Origin: Oligoflexia bacterium
GTDB taxonomy: Bacteria > Bdellovibrionota > UBA1018 > CAIMNF01
Assembly: GCA_903831745.1 (NCBI GenBank)
Contig: CAIKYX010000197.1
Location: forward strand, 1 to 51,115
Reading direction: 5' to 3'
Length of the DNA stretch: 51,115 nucleotides
Shown here: one piece after another, positions 8,884-18,723 of the stretch
Numbering within the stretch: the stretch's first letter is position 1
Layout of the letters: the number at the start of each line of letters is the position of its first letter
The notes under the pieces: model-generated
Seen by the model: only the letters and a program-made list of their open reading frames with translations
Told to the model about the DNA's origin: nothing
Databases searched by the model: none
Translations under genes and position numbers: made by a program

Positions 8884-9339
8884 ATGTTTAAAATGAATTC
8901 AAAATTTTTGGTGATGAGTAGTTTGGTAGTAGCCGCGAGTTCGGCCCATGCGGCAGTTTACACGTGTACGGGTAAAACCGCAGCTGAAACGTTGACCGTT
9001 CGCACGGTGTCGTCGAGCGAATTGCTTAGGTTCGGAGCGAAATCGGATGCCCACGGAATCGCAATTACTCAGCTGAGTGATGCACTTTGTGGCGGTTATT
9101 ATAGCATTGCATCGGGCGAGCAAGCCCCGTTCTTAGTTGCGGCCGCTGCCGGAGTGACCGCCGCGCAAACGAATTTCAAGGATTGGGAAGGCAATTGGGG
9201 ATATGACATCACGGTCCCTAATGGTGTATTTGCCCCGGTTCCGGCCAAGACTTTCACGATGAAATACGATTTTACTTACAGTGATATTGCCGAAGCCGAA
9301 GTGGTGCGCGATCTGAATTGTGTGATGGTCCTTCGTTAA
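8884..9339 (+). CDS. Small secreted protein, function unknown
   Basis: A 151-residue exported protein. The signal peptide runs to about residue 24 (ASSAHA-AV). The mature part is a compact beta-rich domain with three Cys. The start codon at 8884 is preceded by AAGGAG with a 6-bp spacer; a GTG at 8881 and an ATG at 8893 are alternatives. A TATAAT box lies at 8802-8807 without a good -35 element. The leader has the purine-rich GGAGAGAGTG stretch shared with other small secreted genes here. In size and layout it resembles the 22941-23363 product. Its stop codon overlaps that of the convergent papain-like gene by 4 bp. Confidence 0.65.
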   Translation: MFKMNSKFLVMSSLVVAASSAHAAVYTCTGKTAAETLTVRTVSSSELLRFGAKSDAHGIAITQLSDALCGGYYSIASGEQAPFLVAAAAGVTAAQTNFKDWEGNWGYDITVPNGVFAPVPAKTFTMKYDFTYSDIAEAEVVRDLNCVMVLR

Positions 9340-10598
9340 GGCTTCAGGTAACTGACGCCATAAATGCTTTTAGTCAGGACATCGGCATCGACCCAGATGT
9401 TTCCTTTATCACAATCCCAATCCGGCGAGTAAATCGATTTTTTATTTACGGATGCACGATACGAGAACGGAAGAGCTGGATCATTCAAAAGATCAGGTGG
9501 CAAGGTAATGTGGGGTGGTGTGGTGTCACATGAACTGCCCCAGGAATTACGCACCAGGTATTGGCATTTGTTATTCGCTGTATTTTTTCTGCGGCCGATG
9601 ATCATCGAGGCATGGCGGCCGTTTCCGGACATGGGTTTTCCGCTCGCATCAAGCCGAGGAGTGCACTTCAAGCCAGTTTGAGAATCGATGATGGCGCCCG
9701 GATAATTTACGCCTTCGGTTAAAACCTGATCGCAATAACTGATGCCCAAGGGTTGTCCACGATGTTGAATCAACAGCGCATCAATTTGCTGCCTACGATC
9801 CGGAGCAGCCTTAACGCTTAAATCTTCCGGTTTGCATTGGGGCAAATTGCTCTGAAAAAGTTCTCCGGCCTTAAAGCACTGAAACGCTTCGATGCCCCAA
9901 ATAAATCGGAGTTTTCGAAGTCCTGCTACATACATGATGTCATCGGCAGTCGGTTGTTCGTCTGAAGGAACTCCTTTGGCGATCAACCAGCTGATCACGT
10001 CCTGAGCGAGCACTTGCTTTCTCGCGCTCTTTTCGGCTGAGGTGCCGAGTTTGCCGATGTCTGTATAATAGTCGTCGTAGTATTTCGACAAGGTCAGAAC
10101 GACCTCTTTCGATTCGTCACGTTCGATACATTTGGCCACGCTGAACGCATCCCGGTATCCGGCTTCTTTGATGTAGTTGGTAGCGGCACAAATGGTTCCG
10201 CCGTTGTAAGGATCGTTGCCGGTCGTTTCGTTTTCGCCAATCACCGTCGAGAGTACGGCGGTGTGACGATGAAACGAGGTGTCGTTCAGGACGCCGAAAC
10301 GATAGGCGTCGTTTAATTGTGAAGCGACCTCGCCATAACAGATGCCGAAGGGACCTTGATCGCGAACCGGAACATTCACCATCGATCCATCTGATCCGTC
10401 TTTTTGTTTTTCATCCAAACGAAAGTAGGTGCAATCGGAGTCTCCGTGATTTGAGTTTTCTGCGTGGGTCGGAGAAGAAGGTTGATTTGGAGTGTTGGAT
10501 GCATCGATGGTCGAAGAGCCGTTCGAGCTTTTTTTAGGCTGACACGCGTTCAGGCTCATGAACAGGGTGAATAAGATTAAGATTTTATTTCTATTCAT
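9336..10598 (-). CDS. Papain-like (C1-type) cysteine peptidase lipoprotein
   Basis: A 420-residue lipoprotein: signal with lipobox SLNAC (Cys19), then a Ser/Asn/Pro-rich linker, then a papain-like fold. The oxyanion Gln81 and catalytic Cys87 are in VRDQGPFGICYGE, which aligns with the papain motif QGxCGSCWA. His329 is in GRHASMIIG and Asn351 in VRNSWG, matching the papain His and Asn sites. The Cys that normally forms a disulfide just before the nucleophile is Phe here, and the Trp after the nucleophile is Tyr, so it is a divergent member. It is probably tethered to the outer membrane or cell surface. It lies 9 bp after a small tail-anchored protein gene on the same strand and may form a unit with it. 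Confidence 0.8.
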   Translation of the reverse strand: MNRNKILILFTLFMSLNACQPKKSSNGSSTIDASNTPNQPSSPTHAENSNHGDSDCTYFRLDEKQKDGSDGSMVNVPVRDQGPFGICYGEVASQLNDAYRFGVLNDTSFHRHTAVLSTVIGENETTGNDPYNGGTICAATNYIKEAGYRDAFSVAKCIERDESKEVVLTLSKYYDDYYTDIGKLGTSAEKSARKQVLAQDVISWLIAKGVPSDEQPTADDIMYVAGLRKLRFIWGIEAFQCFKAGELFQSNLPQCKPEDLSVKAAPDRRQQIDALLIQHRGQPLGISYCDQVLTEGVNYPGAIIDSQTGLKCTPRLDASGKPMSGNGRHASMIIGRRKNTANNKCQYLVRNSWGSSCDTTPPHITLPPDLLNDPALPFSYRASVNKKSIYSPDWDCDKGNIWVDADVLTKSIYGVSYLKP

Positions 10599-10607
10599 CG
10601 TGATTTC

Positions 10608-11090
10608 CTAGTGTTTACTCGAGAGATAAGCGATCCAAAAAAGAATCAGCAGGGTGGGAAGGGTCATCCAAAGTGGAATCCAGACATATCCGAATGGAGA
10701 ATTGAGCCAACCCCAGCGGCGGAGTTGTTTTCGAAGAACCGGGTCGAAAGAGTTCCAGGATCGAATCACCGAATGAGTGTTAAGGTTCGATTCTATCGAG
10801 GTTTGCACACGGATACTCAACGATTCCGAAAATCCGATGCCGCTTGATTGAACACGTCTTAGTATCAGCGGTACTTTTTTCTCGAGGGCTTTTCTTTCGT
10901 TAGGATTCGAGACCAGGAGGATAAAAACATTCGAATGTTCTCGGCGAAAGAGCGTAGCGTGTTGGATCGATTCGTTGCGTAGCAACTCGTAATGAATCTG
11001 ATTTTCTACCGTTTCGTTTTCGTAGGTAAACGCATCACTTAAAAGTGAATTTGCAGAGTTCGGGGATGTGCTCTTGGTGAGGGCGCTCAT
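10608..11090 (-). CDS. Small protein with a C-terminal membrane anchor, unknown
   Basis: A 160-residue protein without a signal peptide. Residues 1-30 are Ser/Asn-rich and 30-110 form a mixed alpha/beta domain (FILLVSNPNERKALEKKV). A single membrane helix at about 133-157 is followed only by SSKH, so the bulk would face the cytoplasm or the protein is tail-anchored. No family was recognised. The gene stops 9 bp before the papain-like lipoprotein gene, suggesting a shared transcript and perhaps a shared role; that is inference only. Confidence 0.5.
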   Translation of the reverse strand: MSALTKSTSPNSANSLLSDAFTYENETVENQIHYELLRNESIQHATLFRREHSNVFILLVSNPNERKALEKKVPLILRRVQSSGIGFSESLSIRVQTSIESNLNTHSVIRSWNSFDPVLRKQLRRWGWLNSPFGYVWIPLWMTLPTLLILFWIAYLSSKH

Positions 11091-11209
11091 ATTTAATTCC
11101 TATGGCGCAGGAATTTAGCATTCTTGATTTTTTAAGTCAAGAATAAGAACGGGCAGAAGGACTCCCGCTCTGTTCAATTCAACTTACTTCGTTTACTCTA
11201 GTGAGTGTC

Positions 11210-12160
11210 ATGAACGCTCGATTCATCATTATTTGCTTTGTTCTGGCCCTGGGGCTTGGCTATTTGTTTCGGACGAAGCCTGAAGCGATTCAAGGCAATC
11301 CCGAATCCACGCCGTTCGAGAGTCCGGTGGCGGTTCAAACACTGCCTAAACCAACGGTTGCTCCGCAAGTCAGTGGGGTTGTGCCACCCGTGATTCATCC
11401 TTTAAACGCTCCATTGCCCATCGAAAGGCCGCAGGCGACTCTCCCAGGAAAACGGGTGAACCCAAGGTACCTGAACAAGCCTAAAGACATGAGCGTCGAA
11501 TTCGAGATGATCAATGGTCTGGCGGTCGCCTATGGTGACACGATCTTGGGTAAACCGGTTGCGGGCTTTTCCGAGTCTCGAGGAATTTCCGACCTATCAC
11601 CGGCCAAATATTGGGATCACGGAGTGGTACCGTATTTGATTAAAAACGACGTAGTTGATCCGGATCGAGTGCTTCGGGCAATTGATTATTTTAATCAGCA
11701 CACCCATGTTCGATTCGTGCCCTATGAGAATCAACCGGATGCAATTCTGTTTCAGGTGGGTGAAGAAAACTGTTTGTCATTTCTTGGCAAAACCGGTGGC
11801 GTGCAACCCGTTTTTCTTTCCGACAAATGTCGAACCCCGGAAATTACCCACGAGTTGATGCACGCGCTGGGTTTTGTGCACGAGCAATCCCGTGCCGATC
11901 GCGATCAGTATGTCGAAATCCTGTGGCAAAATATTGAAGAAAAATATCAGCCGCAATTCGCCATGGTACCCGAGCCCCTGATGAATGCATATTATGATTC
12001 ACCGTTTGATTCGGGCTCGATCATGATGTACGGACCGCATGTGTTTTCGATTAATCCCGAAGTGAATACGATGCGCCTGAAAAGTGGCCAACCCCTGAAG
12101 TCGATTCCGGATACGCTCAGTCCATCGGACGTAGATCGCGTGAATCGCCTCTATCCCTGA
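11210..12160 (+). CDS. Astacin-like zinc metallopeptidase (M12A), membrane-anchored or secreted
   Basis: A protein of about 316 residues with an N-terminal hydrophobic segment (residues 4-20), a Pro-rich linker to about 80, then an astacin catalytic domain. The full zinc signature HELMHALGFVHE is present (His214, Glu215, His218, His224), and the Met-turn SIMMY lies about 55 residues later. The ATG at 11210 is taken as the start; a GTG nine bases earlier is possible and no clear ribosome site decides. It is divergent from the tail-anchored/papain pair. A 28-bp gap separates it from the MBL hydrolase gene. Confidence 0.9.
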   Translation: MNARFIIICFVLALGLGYLFRTKPEAIQGNPESTPFESPVAVQTLPKPTVAPQVSGVVPPVIHPLNAPLPIERPQATLPGKRVNPRYLNKPKDMSVEFEMINGLAVAYGDTILGKPVAGFSESRGISDLSPAKYWDHGVVPYLIKNDVVDPDRVLRAIDYFNQHTHVRFVPYENQPDAILFQVGEENCLSFLGKTGGVQPVFLSDKCRTPEITHELMHALGFVHEQSRADRDQYVEILWQNIEEKYQPQFAMVPEPLMNAYYDSPFDSGSIMMYGPHVFSINPEVNTMRLKSGQPLKSIPDTLSPSDVDRVNRLYP

Positions 12161-12188
12161 ACTTAAGTTTTGTGTTAGTCTGACGATC

Positions 12189-12875
12189 ATGAAATTTCTT
12201 CAGAAAACCGTGCCCGTGGGGCAGCTCATGTGCAATTGCCAGATTCTGGTATGTCCGAAAACACGCGAAGCCGTCATGGTTGATCCGGGAGATGATGCCG
12301 AAGTGATTCTGCAAGAACTGAAGAAGCTCGAGAATCAGGCGGGCGGTCCGATTACGGTTAAAGCCTTGTTTCATACCCATGCGCATTTCGATCATATTGG
12401 TGCCACCCGTGCGGTCAAGGAATCGCTGCTGCAGGCCGGGGTCAAGGCCCCTCAGATTTTTCTGCACAAGGGCGATGAATTCATTTACCGAATGTTAGCC
12501 AAGCAAGGCGAGAGGTTCGGTTTCAAGCACGACGAACCATTGCCGATCGATCAGTTTTTTGAGGACGAGCAAAAACTTGCTGTCGGATCACTTAAATTTA
12601 CGATCATTCACACGCCCGGACATTCGCCTGGTGGTGTTTGTTTTCGCATGCATCAGGATACCGAAACGGCGACGCCAGAAACTGTATTTACGGGCGATAC
12701 GCTTTTTCGCGAAAGCATTGGCCGCTCGGATCTCTGGGGCGGAGATGAAGATCTGCTTTTAAAGAGCATCAGAACCCGACTTTTTACGCTCGACGATGAT
12801 ACGGCCGCCTGGCCCGGTCACGGAATGCCATCAAGTATTGGCCACGAGAAGCGCAATAATCCGTTTTTAGGCTAG
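12189..12875 (+). CDS. MBL-fold hydrolase, glyoxalase II-like
   Basis: A 228-residue cytoplasmic metallo-beta-lactamase-fold protein. The first metal motif HTHAHFDH lies near residues 61-68, a further ligand His in HTPGHSPGG, the bridging Asp in FTGDTLF, and the final His in WPGHG. Length and motif spacing match the YcbL/hydroxyacylglutathione hydrolase-like subgroup, which hydrolyses thioesters such as S-lactoylglutathione. The true substrate is not shown by sequence. No signal peptide. A terminator follows at 12890-12915. Confidence 0.88.
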   Translation: MKFLQKTVPVGQLMCNCQILVCPKTREAVMVDPGDDAEVILQELKKLENQAGGPITVKALFHTHAHFDHIGATRAVKESLLQAGVKAPQIFLHKGDEFIYRMLAKQGERFGFKHDEPLPIDQFFEDEQKLAVGSLKFTIIHTPGHSPGGVCFRMHQDTETATPETVFTGDTLFRESIGRSDLWGGDEDLLLKSIRTRLFTLDDDTAAWPGHGMPSSIGHEKRNNPFLG

Positions 12876-12889
12876 TCGCGAATCTACCA

Positions 12890-12915
12890 GATCAGGATGC
12901 CTGATCGCCTTTTTT
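12890..12915 (+). terminator. Rho-independent terminator after the MBL hydrolase gene
   Basis: GATCAGG-ATG-CCTGATC forms a 7-bp stem with a 3-base loop, followed after GCC by six T. The T-run ends just before the stop codon of the convergent gene. Confidence 0.75.
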
Positions 12916-12916
12916 C

Positions 12917-13441
12917 TCATGGCGAGTTGATGACAACCGGAGTGTCTTTCACGCAAAACGAAAAGGTGGCAGCGTGATAGGATTGTTCTTTTCCCAAGCC
13001 GTCTTTGCCTTTGAATTCCCAACTTTTAGGATTAGGACTGAAAACATGATACCCGGGTTGACCAGGGCAAGCCGAACCTGCTTTCGGTGTGCCTTGAACT
13101 GTGCCGATACAGTCAGTAGTTTCGAATCGGCAGTAGCCGTCTGCATCGCACACATCATCTGATCTGAGCGCGCCATTCGTCAGATTGCAGAGTGGAACTG
13201 TTTTTCCGCTAGGATCTTTCATCGACGTAAAAAACGCTTTCACGGTTCTAAAACATGCTTCGCGGTTGGTATAAGAAATGGAATCTTTTTTACTCGCATC
13301 CGCACTCGGACATTTGAATTCGATTCGATGTTGGGTGTCAGGTACTGGTGAGTCCTTGCCTTGTGAATAGGCAAGGGGCGCGAAAGCCAGAGTGGTGATC
13401 ATCAAAAATGGGATTCGATTTTTGGTAAGAAGCTTCATCAT
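12917..13441 (-). CDS. Small secreted protein, function unknown
   Basis: A protein of about 174 residues. The start is put at the ATG pair at 13436-13441, preceded by AGGAG with a 9-bp spacer; an in-frame ATG at 13645 would add 68 residues without secretory character. A signal peptide ends near AYSQG. The mature protein has about eight Cys (CPSAD, EACFR, PLCNL, DVCDADGYCRF and others), so it is probably disulfide-stabilised in the periplasm or outside. No family was recognised. Lies convergent to the MBL hydrolase gene. Confidence 0.65.
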   Translation of the reverse strand: MMKLLTKNRIPFLMITTLAFAPLAYSQGKDSPVPDTQHRIEFKCPSADASKKDSISYTNREACFRTVKAFFTSMKDPSGKTVPLCNLTNGALRSDDVCDADGYCRFETTDCIGTVQGTPKAGSACPGQPGYHVFSPNPKSWEFKGKDGLGKEQSYHAATFSFCVKDTPVVINSP

Positions 13442-13565
13442 GAAACAAGGCTCCTTAGTGTTTTTTGGCGCATCTACGCCTGCATTTAGTCTATCGTGCA
13501 AAAGTGGCAATTCAATGGATAATTCGCGAATTGTTTTGAAAAGCTTATCTTCAGAAAAAAAAACG

Positions 13566-15430
<1,865 letters not shown>

Positions 15431-15460
15431 CTCGGATAAAGCATTGATTCTAAAGCAACA

Positions 15461-15488
15461 CCCCTGTAACGATACCCCTGTAGCGATA
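15461..15488. repeat. 14-bp tandem repeat upstream of yajC
   Basis: CCCCTGTAACGATA is followed directly by CCCCTGTAGCGATA (one mismatch). It lies in the 101-bp gap between tgt and yajC and could be a protein-binding site or chance duplication. Confidence 0.6.
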
Positions 15489-15531
15489 CCGTTGTGGCTC
15501 CTCGAATCAAAGGAATAGGAAAAACATTTCG

Positions 15532-16005
15532 ATGAAAAAAAATAAGCTCACTCTTTTACTCAGTCTCGCACTTACGCTCAACCTTCTGTCAGTCACTGTT
15601 GTGCGCGCCGATGAACCCAGCACTCCGACCATTGTTGCTCCAGCGCAACCTGCGGGCTCACAACCAGTGGTGCAAGCGACTACGACTACTCAAGCAGCAG
15701 CCCCCGTTGCCGAGCAAAAACAACCCGGCCTGATGGGAATGGCGCTTCCATTCGTGATCATGCTTGCAGTCATGTATTTTTTGATGATTCGCCCCCAGCA
15801 GAAGAAAATGAAAGAGCACCAAGGGCTCTTGTCTGCATTGAAATCAGGCGATGAAGTGGTCACTACTGCCGGAATCATCGGCAAAGTAACCGAGCTGACC
15901 GAAAAAGTGGTCACTCTCGAAGTTTCAAAAAATGTTCAAATGAAAATATTGAAGAGCCAGGTGAATCAGATCATCAAAGGCGGCATTTCGGATTTACAAG
16001 CTTAA
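15532..16005 (+). CDS. yajC: Preprotein translocase accessory subunit YajC
   Basis: YajC joins SecD-SecF in the holotranslocon of the inner membrane. This 157-residue version is longer than the usual 85-110. Residues 1-27 look like a signal peptide (LNLLSVTVVRA), 28-65 are a Pro/Ala/Thr/Gln-rich linker, and the conserved core follows: membrane helix LPFVIMLAVMYFLMI, RPQQKKMKEH, LKSGDEVVTTAGIIGKV. The extra signal and linker suggest the core helix is a second membrane span. It is followed 19 bp later by secD. Confidence 0.93.
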   Translation: MKKNKLTLLLSLALTLNLLSVTVVRADEPSTPTIVAPAQPAGSQPVVQATTTTQAAAPVAEQKQPGLMGMALPFVIMLAVMYFLMIRPQQKKMKEHQGLLSALKSGDEVVTTAGIIGKVTELTEKVVTLEVSKNVQMKILKSQVNQIIKGGISDLQA

Positions 16006-16024
16006 TAGAAGCTAAGGAGCAGCA

Positions 16025-17731
16025 ATGACAAGCAAATGGTGGACAAAATTCTCTCTCTTGATGTTCGTGACGGTTCTTTCCGTGCTTTATATCGTTCCGA
16101 CATTTACCAAACTCAAAACTGAAAATAGCGCTTATCCATTTTCAAAAAAGATCAACTTGGGTCTCGATCTTCAAGGGGGCCTCTACCTCGTCATGGGAAT
16201 CGACTTCAACAAGGTCTTCAAGGAAATCGCGGATCGCCAGCTCAGTTCTTTGAATGACCAATTCAAGGAGCGATCCATCGCTGTGACCGAGGCCAAGCTT
16301 CGCTTGGATGGCGTTCCGGGCGATGATCCTCGCATCGAACTTAAGTTTGCTGCAGCCCAAAAGCAAAATCTCAAGGATTTGCTGGCTAAGACTTTTACCA
16401 GCCTGCGGTTCACCGACGAGAAAGCGGACTCATTCGAGCTCGCCTTGTCGAATGATTATCGCAATGATATTCGCGAACGCACGCTCAATCAAAGTATTGA
16501 AGTCATTCGAAACCGCGTCGATGAATTCGGCGTGGCTGAGCCTCAGATTTCTTCACAAGGAATGGATCGCGTTGTGGTCGAATTGCCCGGCATCAAAGAT
16601 GTCGAACGCGCAAAAGACCTGATCGGTCGTACGGCAAAACTCGAATTCAAAATGGTCGATGAAGATGCGTCTAAGACGGTCAACGTCGTCGAACTGATTC
16701 AGTCGATCGAAAAAGAAAAGAATATTTCTTTCAAGGAAGGCGCGGATCATAAGTTTTCAGAATACGTAAAGGCGCTCAACGACGGGGCCAAAGGAAAAAT
16801 TCCTGAAACCGATGAGATCGCATTCGAGCGCAGCGGTGGACAACGTATGCCGCTTATCCTGAAATCAAAAGTAGAAGTGACCGGAAACGATCTTCAGGAC
16901 GCGCAAGTGGGTTTCGATAACGAATCACGCCGTCCGATCGTCAATTTCGAATTCAGCCCTCGTGGTGCGGTTCTTTTCGGAAAACTCACTGGCGACAATA
17001 TCGGAAAGCGTCTTGCGATCGTGCTCGATGGTATCGTGCACTCAGCACCTAATATCAATAGCCGAATCGATGCCCGCGGACAAATCACTACGGGTCGTGG
17101 TGGTTATGATGATGCACTTCGCGAATCGAAAGATCTGGCCATTGTTCTTCGTGCTGGTGCGCTTCCTGCTCAGCTCGAACTCATGGAGCAACGAGTAGTG
17201 GGGCCTTCACTTGGAGCCGATTCGGTAGCCAAAGGTGCCATGGCGAGTCTTCTTGGAATTCTGGCGGTATTCTTCCTGACTATCGTTTATTACCGAATTT
17301 CTGGAGTGATCGCGGTCGTTTCATTGTTCATGAACGTAGTGCTGGTGCTTGCCATCCTCGTATGGTTAGAAGCAACGCTGACCCTTCCAGGTATTGCAGG
17401 TATCGCGCTGACTGTCGGTATTGCGGTCGACTCGAACGTCGTTATTTACGAACGGATTCGAGAGGAGCTGGCCTTGGGTAAAGCCATCGGCGTAGCGGTC
17501 GAAGCCGGTTTTGGTAAGGCATTCAAGACGATTTTGGATGCCAACGTTGCCAACGGAATCGCGGCAATCATCCTGATGATGTACGGAAGCGGACCGGTAA
17601 AAGGTTTCGCGGTCACCATGATCGTCGGTATTATCACTACTTTGTTTACAGCGGTATTTGTCTGTCGAGTGCTGTTCGATCTTTATCTGCACAAGCTCGA
17701 AGAAAAAAACGCGAAGACACTGAGTATCTAA
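16025..17731 (+). CDS. secD: Protein translocase subunit SecD
   Basis: SecD uses the proton motive force with SecF to pull exported proteins through SecYEG. The 568-residue protein has a first membrane helix (residues 9-25), the LGLDLQGGLYLVM motif, and a large periplasmic P1 region with the VIRNRVDEFGVAEP signature. Five C-terminal membrane helices (about 395-555) include IAGIALTVGIAVDSNVVIYERIRE. The ATG at 16025 follows TAAGGAG. It forms an operon with yajC upstream and secF 13 bp downstream. Confidence 0.97.
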   Translation: MTSKWWTKFSLLMFVTVLSVLYIVPTFTKLKTENSAYPFSKKINLGLDLQGGLYLVMGIDFNKVFKEIADRQLSSLNDQFKERSIAVTEAKLRLDGVPGDDPRIELKFAAAQKQNLKDLLAKTFTSLRFTDEKADSFELALSNDYRNDIRERTLNQSIEVIRNRVDEFGVAEPQISSQGMDRVVVELPGIKDVERAKDLIGRTAKLEFKMVDEDASKTVNVVELIQSIEKEKNISFKEGADHKFSEYVKALNDGAKGKIPETDEIAFERSGGQRMPLILKSKVEVTGNDLQDAQVGFDNESRRPIVNFEFSPRGAVLFGKLTGDNIGKRLAIVLDGIVHSAPNINSRIDARGQITTGRGGYDDALRESKDLAIVLRAGALPAQLELMEQRVVGPSLGADSVAKGAMASLLGILAVFFLTIVYYRISGVIAVVSLFMNVVLVLAILVWLEATLTLPGIAGIALTVGIAVDSNVVIYERIREELALGKAIGVAVEAGFGKAFKTILDANVANGIAAIILMMYGSGPVKGFAVTMIVGIITTLFTAVFVCRVLFDLYLHKLEEKNAKTLSI

Positions 17732-17744
17732 AGAGGAGATTAAA

Positions 17745-18716
17745 ATGTTTCACATCATCAATCCAAAATCGAATATCGATTTCGTCGGCAAGAGAAAAAT
17801 GTGGATTACACTTTCAGTGTTATTCATCATCGCAACCATCGCCTTGTTTTTTACCAAGGGCCTGAACTACGGTATCGATTTTACCGGTGGGGCTGAAGTC
17901 AAAGTGAAAGTGCCTGCGGGTTGGGATACCGGCAAGCTTCGCTCGACCCTTGAAAAGGGAAAGTTAACCGGACTGAAGATCCTTCAGCTCGGCGATGCCA
18001 AAGACAGCGAGTTCATGATTCGCGCCCAAGAAGATGGCAAAGATCTGAATCAGGTAACCAAACAAATCCAAACCAGTCTTGAAGCCGACCTGAAAGAAAA
18101 CGAATTCGAAATCAAGGCTGCAGACATCGTGGGTCCTTCAGCGGGCGGATTACTTCGTAAGCAAGGGTTGCTGGCGATGTTTTATGCGCTTCTTGCGATC
18201 CTGATCTACGTATCCATTCGATTCGATTTCCGTTATGCCCCGGGCGCGGTTCTCGCATTGTTTCACGATTCGATCATCGTCATCGGTGTTTTTATCCTGA
18301 CTCAGAAAGAATTCGATCTTACGGTTCTTGCCGCGGTGTTGGCGCTGATCGGTTATTCAAACAACGATACCATCATCGTCTTTGATCGGGTTCGTGAGAC
18401 TTATAAATTGAATCCAAGTCTTCCGATCGAGGAAATCGTCAATCAATCGGTCAATCAGACCCTTGGACGTACCTTGATGACTTCGGCAGCGACCTTTGTC
18501 AGCGTGGCCATGCTTTGGGCATTCGGCGGACACGTGCTTGAGCCATTCGCGTTCGCGCTGATGATCGGAATCGTGGTCGGAACTTATTCGTCCATTTTCA
18601 TCGCGTCTTCTATGGTTATCGTTCTCGCGCACTACACTGAGAACCGAAATCGTTCTATGCGTGGTAAAAAACGCCGTGAAGTAAAACTTTCTCCAGAAGC
18701 GCACATCGGTATCTAA
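17745..18716 (+). CDS. secF: Protein translocase subunit SecF
   Basis: This is the partner of SecD. The 323-residue protein has membrane helix 1 (about 19-38), YGIDFTGGAEV, a short periplasmic domain, and five further helices (about 140-300) with the conserved IGYSNNDTIIVFDRVRE segment; the usual reading there is SINDTVVVFDR. The ATG follows AGGAG. Export through this complex fits the large number of signal-peptide proteins in the window. recJ begins 7 bp downstream. Confidence 0.97.
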   Translation: MFHIINPKSNIDFVGKRKMWITLSVLFIIATIALFFTKGLNYGIDFTGGAEVKVKVPAGWDTGKLRSTLEKGKLTGLKILQLGDAKDSEFMIRAQEDGKDLNQVTKQIQTSLEADLKENEFEIKAADIVGPSAGGLLRKQGLLAMFYALLAILIYVSIRFDFRYAPGAVLALFHDSIIVIGVFILTQKEFDLTVLAAVLALIGYSNNDTIIVFDRVRETYKLNPSLPIEEIVNQSVNQTLGRTLMTSAATFVSVAMLWAFGGHVLEPFAFALMIGIVVGTYSSIFIASSMVIVLAHYTENRNRSMRGKKRREVKLSPEAHIGI

Positions 18717-18723
18717 CCGATTT

